In this document: positions 8,026 through 15,802 of the stretch, piece after piece
Numbering within the stretch: the stretch's first letter is position 1
How the letters are laid out: every line of letters begins with the position of its first letter
DNA from: Bradyrhizobium liaoningense
GTDB lineage: Bacteria > Pseudomonadota > Alphaproteobacteria > Rhizobiales > Xanthobacteraceae
Length of the DNA stretch: 64,000 nucleotides
Direction of reading: 5' to 3'
Assembly (NCBI RefSeq): GCF_018130785.1
Contig: NZ_JAFCJT010000008.1
Location: 1 to 64,000 of the forward strand
The notes under the pieces: model-generated
The model's input: only the letters and a program-made list of their open reading frames with translations
The model's database searches: none
What the model was told of the DNA's origin: nothing
Program-made: the position numbers and the translations under genes

Positions 8026-8613
8026 TCAGCCGCGGAAATCCTCGTGCAGCAGACCGAACAGCAAATGGTCCTGCCAGACCCCGTTGATGCAGAGATAGCG
8101 GCGCGCCAGCCCCTCGCGGGAGAAGCCGCACTTCTCCAGCACCCGGATTGACGGCGCATTGGTGGGGATGCAGGCGGCCTCGACCCGATGCAGATTGAGC
8201 TCGCCGAACAGCGTCGGCAGCAGCACCCGGAGCGCAGCCGTCATGTAGCCGCGATGGGCATGAGGCTTGCCGACCCAATAGCCGATGGTGCCGGCCTGGA
8301 CGATGCCACGGCGGACATTGGCGAGCGTGATGCCGCCGACCATGGCGCCATCGAGCTCGCGGAAGATCAGAAACGGATAGGATCGGTCCGCGGCGATGTC
8401 CTCGGAATAGCGCCGCAGGCGACGGCGGAAGCCGGACCGGGTGAGATCGTCGGAGGGCCAGATCGGTTCCCAGGGCGTGAGGTAGTCGCGGCTGGACTCG
8501 CGCAAATGCGCCCACTGCAAGAAGTCCGACATCTGCGGCGCACGCAGCAGCAGGCCGTTGCCGCGCGGCGCGAGGGCGGCAGGTCCACTGGATGGCAGGC
8601 GAAATAGGGCCAT
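8026..8613 (-). CDS. GNAT N-acetyltransferase, RimJ-like
   Basis: A 195-residue GNAT enzyme. Family features are the N-terminal strand with LLLRAPQMSDFLQWAHLRE, the acetyl-CoA-binding region IGYWVGKPHAHRGYMTAALRVLL, and the C-terminal motif LHRVEAACIPTNAPSIRVLEKCGFSREGLARRYLCINGVWQDHLLFGLL, closest to RimJ/RimL enzymes that acetylate protein N-termini. The ATG at 8613 follows GGGAAG. It sits 39 bases downstream of the M16 peptidase on the same strand and is probably cotranscribed. Confidence 0.88.
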   Translation of the reverse strand: MALFRLPSSGPAALAPRGNGLLLRAPQMSDFLQWAHLRESSRDYLTPWEPIWPSDDLTRSGFRRRLRRYSEDIAADRSYPFLIFRELDGAMVGGITLANVRRGIVQAGTIGYWVGKPHAHRGYMTAALRVLLPTLFGELNLHRVEAACIPTNAPSIRVLEKCGFSREGLARRYLCINGVWQDHLLFGLLHEDFRG

Positions 8614-8652
8614 GGTGATGCTTCCCGGGGCAGATCAGCCCGCGCGCGGCTC

Positions 8653-9942
8653 CTAATGCAGCCGCGCCTTGGCACGTGCCCGGGTCAATCCTTCCGCAAA
8701 AGACACCGCCGTGTCCAGACCCCTGCCGCTGCCCAATGCAACAACCGCAGGGCGGCTCCGCGAAAGCAGCGCACGCGCCGCATCCCGAGTCGATTCGACG
8801 CTGACGGCGTCGATCCGGGCCACCAGCTCCTCGACCGTCTGCGGCCGGCCATAGGCCAGCACATGCCGGGCAAGCTGCTCGGCGCGGGACGAGCAGCTCT
8901 CCAGCGCCATCAGGAGGCCCGCCTTCATCTGCGCCTTGGCCCGCGCGATCTCGGCCTCGGTCAGCGTCTCCACCGAATCATTCATGATGTCGACCACGAC
9001 CTCCATCATCTCCGGCGCGTCGGCCGGATCGGTGCCGGTGTAGAGGCCGAAGAAGCCGGTGTCGGTATAGGGCGCGTGGAACGAGTAGATGGAGTAACAG
9101 AGGCCGCGCTTCTCGCGCACCTCCTGGAACAGCCGCGACGACATCCCGCCGCCGAGGATGTTGGTGAAGACCTGGAGCGAGAACAGCGACAAATCGCTCT
9201 GCGGCACGCCTTCCAGCGCCAGCGTCAGATGCGCCTGCTCGAGCTCGCGATGCACCACCTTGGCGCCGCCTTTGCCGAACTGGGCTGCTTGCGGCTTCGG
9301 ACCCGGCGTCCCCTCGAAACTCGCAAAACGCTGCTCGACCTCGGCGACGACCTGCTTGTGATCGACCGCGCCGGCTGCCGCCACCACCATGTCGGGCCCG
9401 CGATAATGCGTCGACAGATAGCCGCGCAGCATGTCGCGGTTGAAGGCGCGCAAGGTCTTGGCGGTGCCGAGCAGCGAGCGGCCCATCGGCTGGTCGGGAT
9501 AGCAGAGCTCGTTGAGGTGCTCGAACACGACGTCGTCGGGCGTGTCCTGCGCCGCGCCGATCTCCTGCACGATGACGTTCTTCTCGCGCTCCAGCTCGTC
9601 GGGCTCGAAGGCCGGATTGGCGAGGATGTCGGCGAGCACGTCGAGCGCGAGCGGCACGTCGGCCTTCAGCACCCGCGCATAATAGGATGTGGTCTCGGTC
9701 GAGGTACCGGCATTGAGGTCGCCGCCGACCGCCTCGATCTCCTCGACGATCTCGCGCGAGGAGCGCTTGGTCGTGCCCTTGAACGCCATGTGCTCGAGCA
9801 GATGCGAGATGCCGTGCTCGTTCGGCTTCTCGTCGCGCCCGCCGACGCCGGCCCAGACGCCGAGCGCCGCGGTCTCGAGATGAGGCATCCTGTCGGTGAC
9901 GACGGTCAGGCCGGAGGCAAGCTTGGAAATCTCGACGCTCAT
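8653..9942 (-). CDS. M16 family zinc peptidase (processing-peptidase-like)
   Basis: A 429-residue insulinase-type metalloprotease. The inverted zinc motif HxxEH is present as HLLEHMAFKGT near residue 50, with the downstream glutamate region ENVIVQEIGAAQDTPDDVVFEHL. The size and order match single-domain bacterial homologues of the mitochondrial processing peptidase beta subunit. It overlaps the end of thrC by 4 bases (ATGA), so translation is probably coupled. This thrC-M16-acetyltransferase order is common in Hyphomicrobiales as far as I recall. Confidence 0.93.
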   Translation of the reverse strand: MSVEISKLASGLTVVTDRMPHLETAALGVWAGVGGRDEKPNEHGISHLLEHMAFKGTTKRSSREIVEEIEAVGGDLNAGTSTETTSYYARVLKADVPLALDVLADILANPAFEPDELEREKNVIVQEIGAAQDTPDDVVFEHLNELCYPDQPMGRSLLGTAKTLRAFNRDMLRGYLSTHYRGPDMVVAAAGAVDHKQVVAEVEQRFASFEGTPGPKPQAAQFGKGGAKVVHRELEQAHLTLALEGVPQSDLSLFSLQVFTNILGGGMSSRLFQEVREKRGLCYSIYSFHAPYTDTGFFGLYTGTDPADAPEMMEVVVDIMNDSVETLTEAEIARAKAQMKAGLLMALESCSSRAEQLARHVLAYGRPQTVEELVARIDAVSVESTRDAARALLSRSRPAVVALGSGRGLDTAVSFAEGLTRARAKARLH

Positions 9943-11357
9943 CCGGCAACTCCCTGTTTTGCGGCCCGGCTGACCGACAGCACGAACCGCTCGACCTCGG
10001 CCTGATCGTTCTTCATCACCTTCATGTGTTCGGATTTGGTCATGAGACCGTCGAGCCAGGCGGGCAGTTGCGGCCGCTGGCCGCAGGCCGCCTCGACCGC
10101 ATCGGGGAATTTGGCCGGATGGGCCGTGGACAGCACGATGCTGGGGACCGTCGTGTCGGTGGTGTCGCGGTCGGCGACAGCAAGCGCGACTGCGGTGTGG
10201 GGATCGACCAGCTCGCCCGCCTCGCGCCAGGCGGCGCGGATCGCGGCAGCAGTCTCGGTCTCGTCGGCCCGCCCGGCGTCGAATTCCTCACGGATTGCCG
10301 CCAGCGTCGCGTCAGGCAACACGAAGCGCCCCGACTGCTTCAGCGAGTCCATCAGACGGCGCAGGCCGGCCGCATCGCGCCGGCCGGCCTCGAACAGCAG
10401 CCGCTCGAAATTCGAGGAGATCTGGATGTCCATCGACGGCGACGCGGTGGCGTGCACCTCGCGCACCTCGTAGATCCCGGTCTTCAGCGTGCGCGCCAGG
10501 ATGTCGTTGACGTTGGCGGCGATGCGCAAGGTGCGTACGGGAAGACCCATGCGCTTGGCAACGTAGCCGGCAAAGATGTCGCCGAAATTGCCGGTCGGCA
10601 CGACGAAATCCACCGTGCGCGCCGGCGCACCGACGGCAACGGCGGAGGTGAAGTAGTAGACCACCTGGGCGACGATGCGCGCCCAGTTGATGGAATTGAC
10701 GCCGGAGAGCGAGGTCGCATCGCGGAAGCGATGGTTGTTGAACATCCCCTTCACGAGCGCCTGACAGTCGTCGAAATTGCCTTCGATGGCGAGGGCGTGG
10801 ACGTTGGCCGCGCCTGTCGAGGTCATCATCCGCCGCTGCACCTCGGAGATGCGGCCGTGCGGAAACAGCACGATGAGATCGACATTCTCGAGCCCTGCGA
10901 AGGCTTCGACCGCAGCGCCGCCGGTGTCGCCGGACGTCGCGACCACGATGGTGGTGCGCTGGCCGCGCTTGGCGAGGACGTGATCCATCAGCCGCGAGAT
11001 CAGCTGCATCGCCACATCCTTGAAGGCGAGCGTCGGACCGTGGAAGAGCTCCAGCACGAATTGATTCGGCGTCATCTGGCGCAACGGCACCACCGCCGGA
11101 TGGCGGAAGGTGGCATAGGCCTCGTTCGCCATGCGGCCGAGCTCGGCATCCGAAATCTCGCCGCCGGCGAACGGACGGATTACATCGACCGCGACCTCCC
11201 AATAGGGACGGCCGAAGAAGCCAGCGATGGCCTCGGTCGAGAGCTGCGGCCAGGTCGCCGGCACATACAGGCCGCCATCGCGGGCAAGCCCTGTCAGCAT
11301 CACGTCGCAGAAGCCGAGTTCTGGGGCCTCGCCCCGGGTCGAGATATAGCGAGTCAA
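9939..11357 (-). CDS. thrC: Threonine synthase
   Basis: A 472-residue PLP enzyme that converts O-phosphohomoserine to threonine. It shows the N-terminal YISTRG segment, the PLP lysine in GPTLAFKDVAMQ, TIVVATSGDTGGAAVEAF and the cofactor-binding VPTGNFGDIFAGYVAKRMG. The preferred start is the TTG at 11357, giving MTRYISTRG: GGAGGG lies 6 bases upstream, whereas the TTG at 11369 has no ribosome site and would itself overlap that GGAGGG. A terminator-like structure and candidate sRNA lie about 145 bases upstream. Confidence 0.96.
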   Translation of the reverse strand: MTRYISTRGEAPELGFCDVMLTGLARDGGLYVPATWPQLSTEAIAGFFGRPYWEVAVDVIRPFAGGEISDAELGRMANEAYATFRHPAVVPLRQMTPNQFVLELFHGPTLAFKDVAMQLISRLMDHVLAKRGQRTTIVVATSGDTGGAAVEAFAGLENVDLIVLFPHGRISEVQRRMMTSTGAANVHALAIEGNFDDCQALVKGMFNNHRFRDATSLSGVNSINWARIVAQVVYYFTSAVAVGAPARTVDFVVPTGNFGDIFAGYVAKRMGLPVRTLRIAANVNDILARTLKTGIYEVREVHATASPSMDIQISSNFERLLFEAGRRDAAGLRRLMDSLKQSGRFVLPDATLAAIREEFDAGRADETETAAAIRAAWREAGELVDPHTAVALAVADRDTTDTTVPSIVLSTAHPAKFPDAVEAACGQRPQLPAWLDGLMTKSEHMKVMKNDQAEVERFVLSVSRAAKQGVAG

Positions 11358-11501
11358 ACTGCCCTCCAAAGGCCGGCCGGCCCTGAGCCTGATCCATAAG
11401 CCTTTGATTTTACGGAACTACTTGTTAACAGCCAGAGGCGTGTGGCCACCATAGAGTGTTTTGCGGCATCGGGAAACCGCTTCCCGCCCGCGCCCCGCCC
11501 A

Positions 11502-11532
11502 ACGAAAAAGGGCTACGGCGATGCCGCAGCCC
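11502..11532 (-). terminator. Intrinsic terminator upstream of thrC
   Basis: GGGCTGCGGC and GCCGTAGCCC form a 10-bp stem (one G-U pair) around ATC, followed by TTTTTC on the minus strand. It lies between the NarL-type regulator and thrC, so it may end the regulator mRNA, an sRNA, or act as an attenuator for thrC. Confidence 0.75.
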
Positions 11533-11606
11533 CCTCTTGGAAGGTCTGTCGTTGATATGTGCAGACCGGTTTGCCTCGTGCGGGTCGCCGACCCGCCAAA
11601 ACTGTC
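11503..11606 (-). ncRNA. Candidate small RNA with three hairpins
   Basis: On the minus strand three hairpins follow each other: GCGGGTC/GACCCGC (11596-11580), GGTCTG/CAGACC (11567-11543) and the terminator stem (11532-11510) with a U-run. A possible promoter is TTGACG (11641-11636), a 17-base spacer and GAGAAC (11618-11613), giving an RNA of about 104 nt. The structure is what a trans-acting sRNA or a thrC attenuator would look like. I cannot match it to a named family. The -10 element is weak. Confidence 0.4.
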
Positions 11607-11902
11607 GACCAAGTTCTCCTCGCCCGTCACGAAATCGTCAAGAGCCAAAACGACGGCGGCAAGAAGATGTTCCTATTTTTCCCGGCACGTTTCGATTTTC
11701 GCAAACGCATCCCAGCGAGTGCGCGCGCTCTATTGCCGCTTTTTCCCGAATTTTCGGATTATTCAGGAACGAATATCACTTCGCCCCATTGTGTCGGCGG
11801 ATGGTGTCGGCGCGGTCCATGCATTGCCCGGCTGCGCGCCGAGACCCGATCCGCCCGGCCGGACCGGCTGCATCCTGGAGCAGCCGGTTCGGTGCCGGGC
11901 CG

Positions 11903-12547
11903 TCAGCTCATCCCGATTTCCACCGCGATCCTGATCAGGTCGGAATGGTTCTTGGCGCCCAGCTTCTGCTTGAGCAGGGACGTGGTGTTGGCGACCGTCT
12001 TGTAGGAGATGCCGAGCGCCTCGGCGACCTCGACGATCTTGTCGCCACGGCCAAGCAGGCGGAGAATTTCGAGCTCCCGCGGCGTCATTTGCGAGGCCGG
12101 ATTGGCCTTGATCGCTGCACCGGAGAACGTGACAGCCTCCGCGAGCTGCGGCGAGATGTAGTTGTCGCCCGCGACCACCTTGCGCACCGCCTTGAGCAGA
12201 ATCCGGGGATCGTCGCCCTTGGAGACATAACCCTGCGCGCCAAGCTCGACCGCCCGCACCACGAAGGCCGGATCGTCGTTCATGCTGAACATGATGATCT
12301 TGGCATCAGGGTCGTCCTTGCGGATCCGCCGCATCAGCTCGAAACCGGAGACGTCGGGCAGGCTGATGTCGATGACGGTGACGTCGGGCCGCTTGCTGAC
12401 ATAGGCGCGATGCCCGGATTTGGCGTCGGTCGCCTCGTCGATACGGATCGAGTGGTCGGACGCGAAAAGGGTGCGGCACCCTGACAGCACCACGGGATGG
12501 TCGTCGACGATCAGAACTCGGGTCGCCGGCTTGGCGGTATCTTGCAT
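11903..12547 (-). CDS. NarL/FixJ-type response regulator
   Basis: A 214-residue regulator with a receiver domain (VLIVDDHPVV, phospho-acceptor aspartate in VTVIDISLPD at about D60, lysine in GYVSKGDDP) and a LuxR-type helix-turn-helix (MTPRELEILRLLGRGDKIVEVAEALGISYKTVANTTSLLKQKL). ATG 12547 follows AGAGAG; an ATG at 12574 without ribosome site would add nine residues. It is divergent from a histidine kinase starting 65 bases away, which is probably its partner. Targets are unknown; proximity to the cytochrome oxidase cluster is suggestive only. Confidence 0.92.
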   Translation of the reverse strand: MQDTAKPATRVLIVDDHPVVLSGCRTLFASDHSIRIDEATDAKSGHRAYVSKRPDVTVIDISLPDVSGFELMRRIRKDDPDAKIIMFSMNDDPAFVVRAVELGAQGYVSKGDDPRILLKAVRKVVAGDNYISPQLAEAVTFSGAAIKANPASQMTPRELEILRLLGRGDKIVEVAEALGISYKTVANTTSLLKQKLGAKNHSDLIRIAVEIGMS

Positions 12548-12612
12548 CGCGCGCTCTCTTGTTTTTTGACTCATAGACCGGCGGGAACAAATGGAAAGAG
12601 CAAATCCCGCCA

Positions 12613-13971
12613 ATGCGCGTTAGAATTGACCTAATGTGGCAACGGCTCTCGTTCAGAACACAATTGTTTCTTCCGCTCGGCCTGAGCTTCCTTGCCGCGC
12701 TGGTCATGGGCGGCGTGCTGCTCCAGACCTTCGCGACGGGGCAGCTTGCCGACGAGAATGAGCCGGGGCGACGCTCGACCCGGACGGTCGCCGCGGCGCT
12801 CAACAACACCCTGAGGGCCTCGGACGACCCGCGGAAGATACTCGATGCATTTGTCCTTTCTTTGGACACCTCCTCGGATATTCAATTCCGTTCAGCGGAA
12901 GCGGGTCCCGCGCCCCCTGCGAGGGACAGCCTGCACGGCCTGCATGGCGTGCCGCAATGGTTCGTGAACCTGATCGCCATCCCCGACATGGACGCGGCAT
13001 CTCCCGTCATCATCGAGGGCAGGCGCGTCGGCGACATTGTGTTCATGCCCGACCTGTCGGCCGACCTGTTCGAGAAATGGGTCGGCTTCCTGGCGCTGAC
13101 CAGCCTCATCGCCGTGCTGATGGTCCTGACTGGAACCATTGCCCATCTCTTTGCGGGATCGGCGCTGCGTCCCCTGCAAAATCTCGGCGCGGGCCTCACG
13201 CGAATCCGGCGCGGCGATTATGCCACGCCGATCCCGGTCGAAGGACCGCCGGAGATCCGGCAAAGCTGCGAGGAAGCCAATGCGCTGGCGATGACGCTCG
13301 CGCAATTGAGTCAGGATAATCGCGACCTGTTACACCGCCTGGTGTCGCTCCAGGACGACGAGCGGCGCGATCTCGCGCGCGAACTGCACGACGAGCTCGG
13401 ACCGCTACTGTTCGGCATCCGCGCCGGCACGATCGCGCTGATCGAGACTTCGCCGGCGGGAAATCTCGGCAATCCGGCGCAGGAGGTGATGCGATCGGTC
13501 GAGGCGCTCCAGCAGACCAACCGCCGCATCCTCGACCGGCTGCGGCCGCTCTACATCGAGGAATTGGGGCTCGAGACCAGCGTGCAGACGCTGCTTCAGA
13601 ACTTTCGCAGACAGGCGCCGCTTATCAGTCTGACGGACACGATCGATCCTGGTCTGAACGAGATCGAGGGACCGCTGGCCCAGACCGTCTATCGCCTGAT
13701 CCAGGAGGCGCTGACCAACGTGCTGCGCCACGCCGGGGCGAACCATGTCCATGTGCTGGCGGCCATTGCCGGCGAGATGCTCACGATTGAGATCTCCGAC
13801 GACGGCGGCGGCTTTCCCGCCGACAACGTCTTCGGCCGCGGCCTGACGGGCATGCACGAGCGCGTGCGCGCGCTCAGCGGATCGCTGTCACTGCTGCGCG
13901 CGGATCAACGGACCTACGTGCGTTGCCGCCTGCCGGTCAAGGCGGCGCGAGACGAGCCGGCGGCTGGCTAG
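12613..13971 (+). CDS. Membrane sensor histidine kinase, NarX/UhpB type
   Basis: A 452-residue HisKA_3-type kinase. TM1 is near residues 15-37 (LFLPLGLSFLAALVMGGVLLQTF), a periplasmic sensor segment of about 115 residues follows, TM2 is near 155-185, then HAMP (ALRPLQNLGAGLTRIRRGDY), the dimerisation helix with the phospho-acceptor in RELHDELGPLLFGIRAG (about H259) and a HATPase_c domain with LIQEALTNVLRHAGA and SDDGGGFPADNVFGRGLTGMHERV. It is the likely partner of the divergent response regulator. An alternative start is the ATG at 12634. Its stop shares CTAG with the stop of the convergent gene. Confidence 0.92.
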   Translation: MRVRIDLMWQRLSFRTQLFLPLGLSFLAALVMGGVLLQTFATGQLADENEPGRRSTRTVAAALNNTLRASDDPRKILDAFVLSLDTSSDIQFRSAEAGPAPPARDSLHGLHGVPQWFVNLIAIPDMDAASPVIIEGRRVGDIVFMPDLSADLFEKWVGFLALTSLIAVLMVLTGTIAHLFAGSALRPLQNLGAGLTRIRRGDYATPIPVEGPPEIRQSCEEANALAMTLAQLSQDNRDLLHRLVSLQDDERRDLARELHDELGPLLFGIRAGTIALIETSPAGNLGNPAQEVMRSVEALQQTNRRILDRLRPLYIEELGLETSVQTLLQNFRRQAPLISLTDTIDPGLNEIEGPLAQTVYRLIQEALTNVLRHAGANHVHVLAAIAGEMLTIEISDDGGGFPADNVFGRGLTGMHERVRALSGSLSLLRADQRTYVRCRLPVKAARDEPAAG

Positions 13972-14333
13972 CACGCGCAACCGGCGTGGGGAGTCTGCTC
14001 CGCCGGCTCGCACAGGGTGCTGTAGATCTTGCCTTCGGGACTGAAGCGAAACGAGGCGTGGATGCGCAGCGAGCCCGCGACGGAATATTCGAGATCAACA
14101 CCAAGCGGCACTGGATTGATCTCCTCCAGACCGAAGCCAGCCGACGAGAAGGTGCTGAGCCGCGGCCCCCAATAGGTTTCGAGCTCGCGTCGTCCGCGAT
14201 AGTATCGCGTGCCGTTACACATGCATTCGACCTGCGCGTCGTCCGCATAGAGGTCGAGCAGCGTCGCGAGGTCGCCCTTCCGGCAGGCGTCCACCCAGTC
14301 GACGACAATTCCCATCTGGTCGAAATCGCTCAC
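13968..14333 (-). CDS. NTF2-like (SnoaL-type) protein with cysteine motifs
   Basis: A 121-residue protein with the cone-shaped NTF2 fold pattern (VDWVDACRKGDLATLLDLYADDAQVE, later YSVAGSLRIHASFRFSPEGKI). It is unusual in carrying CMC after the first sheet (VECMCNGTRYYRG) and ending in CAC preceded by HAG. These could bind a metal or be lipid/redox sites, but this is inference. It is convergent with the kinase; the two TAG stops overlap in the sequence CTAG. No catalytic assignment is possible. Confidence 0.75.
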   Translation of the reverse strand: MSDFDQMGIVVDWVDACRKGDLATLLDLYADDAQVECMCNGTRYYRGRRELETYWGPRLSTFSSAGFGLEEINPVPLGVDLEYSVAGSLRIHASFRFSPEGKIYSTLCEPAEQTPHAGCAC

Positions 14334-14449
14334 ACCAAAATCCTGTCTGCCGCGACAATCTGCACGCGGCTTAGGACCACCCTCGTGAATATGCGCTGAA
14401 TAATAAACCCCGGGCGATACCGGGTTTCCTCCAGGGACCTACGGAAATT

Positions 14450-15205
14450 TCAGGCCGGGTGCCGCCGTCCCCTCGCCCAGACGCCGAATGCGATCAGCAC
14501 CGCTCCCGCAAGCGCGAACCAGGTGATGGCGTATTGCAAATGATCGTCCTTCAGATGCACGTCGAGCGGGCCGGGACGCGGAATGCCGTTCTCGGGCACC
14601 GGCCGCTCCAGGTCGATGTAGAACGGCGCGACCGTGCCCCAGCCGAGCGCCCGGGACATGGCGAGATGATCGCGGGTGAACCACAGCCGTTTGTCACGCT
14701 CAGCGTCAGGCATCAGCACGCTGGCTGTTTCGGGGAAACGGACGTAGCCGGTCAACATCGCCGGCTTGTTGGTAATGAGTCGCGCGACCGCCCGATCCTG
14801 CAGGGCGCGGTCCTGTTGGGTGTTCGGCACGAAGCCCGCGTTGACCGCGACCATATCGCCGCCAGGCAGCCGTGCGGGAAGGAAAGCCCAGGTGCCGGGG
14901 CCGGAAATGTCGGAGCGGATGGCGGAGCCGGAACTGTAGACCATCGCATCCAGACGGGACTCGTAGGTCGCCGTAAATGTGACCCGACGGAATTCGTCCC
15001 GCTCCGGCGTCAGCGTGCTCCATTGCGACGGCGGCGGCAACGCAACAGGTGCCGCCGCGAGACGCTCGGTCAATGCGGCGATCAACTGATGTTTCGCGAC
15101 GCGGCGCTGCAATTGCCAGACGCCGAGCGCGACCAAGACGGCGGCCAGGAAAAGCGTGAACAGCGCGAAGCCGGCCACGCGGGGCTTGCGCGCGGCCTCG
15201 TTCAT
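14450..15205 (-). CDS. SURF1 family cytochrome oxidase assembly protein
   Basis: A 251-residue SURF1/Shy1 protein. An N-terminal membrane helix (GFALFTLFLAAVLVALGVWQLQRRVAK, with the conserved GxWQxxR-type segment), a central periplasmic domain (including AFLPARLPGGDMVAVNAGFVP) and a C-terminal helix (YAITWFALAGAVLIAFGVWARGRR) are visible. SURF1 assists heme a insertion into CoxA. It is the last gene of the cox cluster and overlaps the DUF983 gene by 4 bases (ATGA). Confidence 0.93.
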   Translation of the reverse strand: MNEAARKPRVAGFALFTLFLAAVLVALGVWQLQRRVAKHQLIAALTERLAAAPVALPPPSQWSTLTPERDEFRRVTFTATYESRLDAMVYSSGSAIRSDISGPGTWAFLPARLPGGDMVAVNAGFVPNTQQDRALQDRAVARLITNKPAMLTGYVRFPETASVLMPDAERDKRLWFTRDHLAMSRALGWGTVAPFYIDLERPVPENGIPRPGPLDVHLKDDHLQYAITWFALAGAVLIAFGVWARGRRHPA

Positions 15206-15603
15206 TTCGCGCGGTCGACCAGCCGGCCCGGCGCCGCCTTGTGGTGGAATTGCAGCGCGATCAGCAGCGACTTCATCGCGCGCAGCGGCAACAGCGTAGT
15301 GGCGAGGATCAGCGGCAGCCACAGCGCGGCATGCAGCCAGTATGGCGGCTGGTATTTGACCTCGACGATCAGTGCGCACGCAACGACGATCCCGCCGGCC
15401 AGCATGATGATGAAGATCGCAGGACCGTCGCCGGTGTCGATGAAGGCATAGTCGAGCCCGCAACGGTCGCAGCTCGGTGCAAGCGTCAGGAAGCCCGCAT
15501 AGAGCTTGCCCTGGCCGCAGCGCGGGCATTTGCAGGCGAGGCCGCGCATCGCGCTTTGCAGGACGGTGGTCTCGGGCTCGGATGGGCCGGCGGTGTCGTT
15601 CAT
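15202..15603 (-). CDS. DUF983 family zinc-ribbon membrane protein
   Basis: A 133-residue protein with a zinc ribbon of two CPxC-like knuckles (CKCPRCGQGKLYAGFLTLAPSCDRCGLDY) followed by two membrane helices (AIFIIMLAGGIVVACALIVEV and ALWLPLILATTLLPLRAM). DUF983 genes commonly lie beside cox genes in alphaproteobacteria. Role unknown, possibly in oxidase biogenesis. Coupled with SURF1 by a 4-base overlap. Confidence 0.92.
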   Translation of the reverse strand: MNDTAGPSEPETTVLQSAMRGLACKCPRCGQGKLYAGFLTLAPSCDRCGLDYAFIDTGDGPAIFIIMLAGGIVVACALIVEVKYQPPYWLHAALWLPLILATTLLPLRAMKSLLIALQFHHKAAPGRLVDRAK

Positions 15604-15611
15604 GTCGCGGA

Positions 15612-15718
15612 CTCTAGAGCATTATCGGCTCTGATTGAATCAGAACCGAAGCTCTAGATTCTTGTTTTGACGCGTTTTCTTCACGCGAACCGGTATCCAC
15701 TTCGCTCGAAAACGCTCA
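15612..15718. repeat. Dispersed intergenic repeat (CTCTAGAGC / GGTTCTGATT type)
   Basis: Starts with a palindrome (CTCTAGAGC .. TCTGATTGAATCAGA .. GCTCTAG) followed by TTGTTTTGACGCGTTTTC and TTCACGCGAACCGGTATCC. I recall this composite as a very frequent intergenic element in Bradyrhizobium and relatives. A shorter relative lies at 55475-55520. Confidence 0.75.
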
Positions 15719-15754
15719 ATCACAGTTTCCGCCAAAGCTTCCGGCCGCCCAAAA

Positions 15755-15786
15755 GCGAAAGGGCGGCCCTGCGGCCGCCCTTTCTG
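15755..15786 (-). terminator. Intrinsic terminator downstream of coxC
   Basis: GAAAGGGCGGCC and GGCCGCCCTTTC (15757-15768, 15773-15784) form a 12-bp stem with a CTGC loop, followed on the minus strand by GCTTTTGG. It lies 17 bases after the coxC stop. A nearly identical stem ends pckA. Confidence 0.7.
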
Positions 15787-15802
15787 ATCGATCCAATGCC
15801 GC

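Larger units (their letters stand above)
11358..11902. other. Intergenic region between thrC and a NarL-type regulator
   Basis: About 545 bases without a convincing protein gene. It contains the thrC leader, a three-hairpin candidate sRNA ending in an intrinsic terminator (minus strand, 11503-11606), and a further inverted repeat GACCGGCTGC (11862-11871) / GCAGCCGGTTC (11880-11890) just after the regulator stop, which has no U-run. Confidence 0.6.

Noticed and set aside
11418..11648. Possible 76-residue gene in the thrC leader
   Set aside because: It would read through a strong intrinsic terminator and three hairpins, starts with TTG and matches no family; an RNA role fits better.
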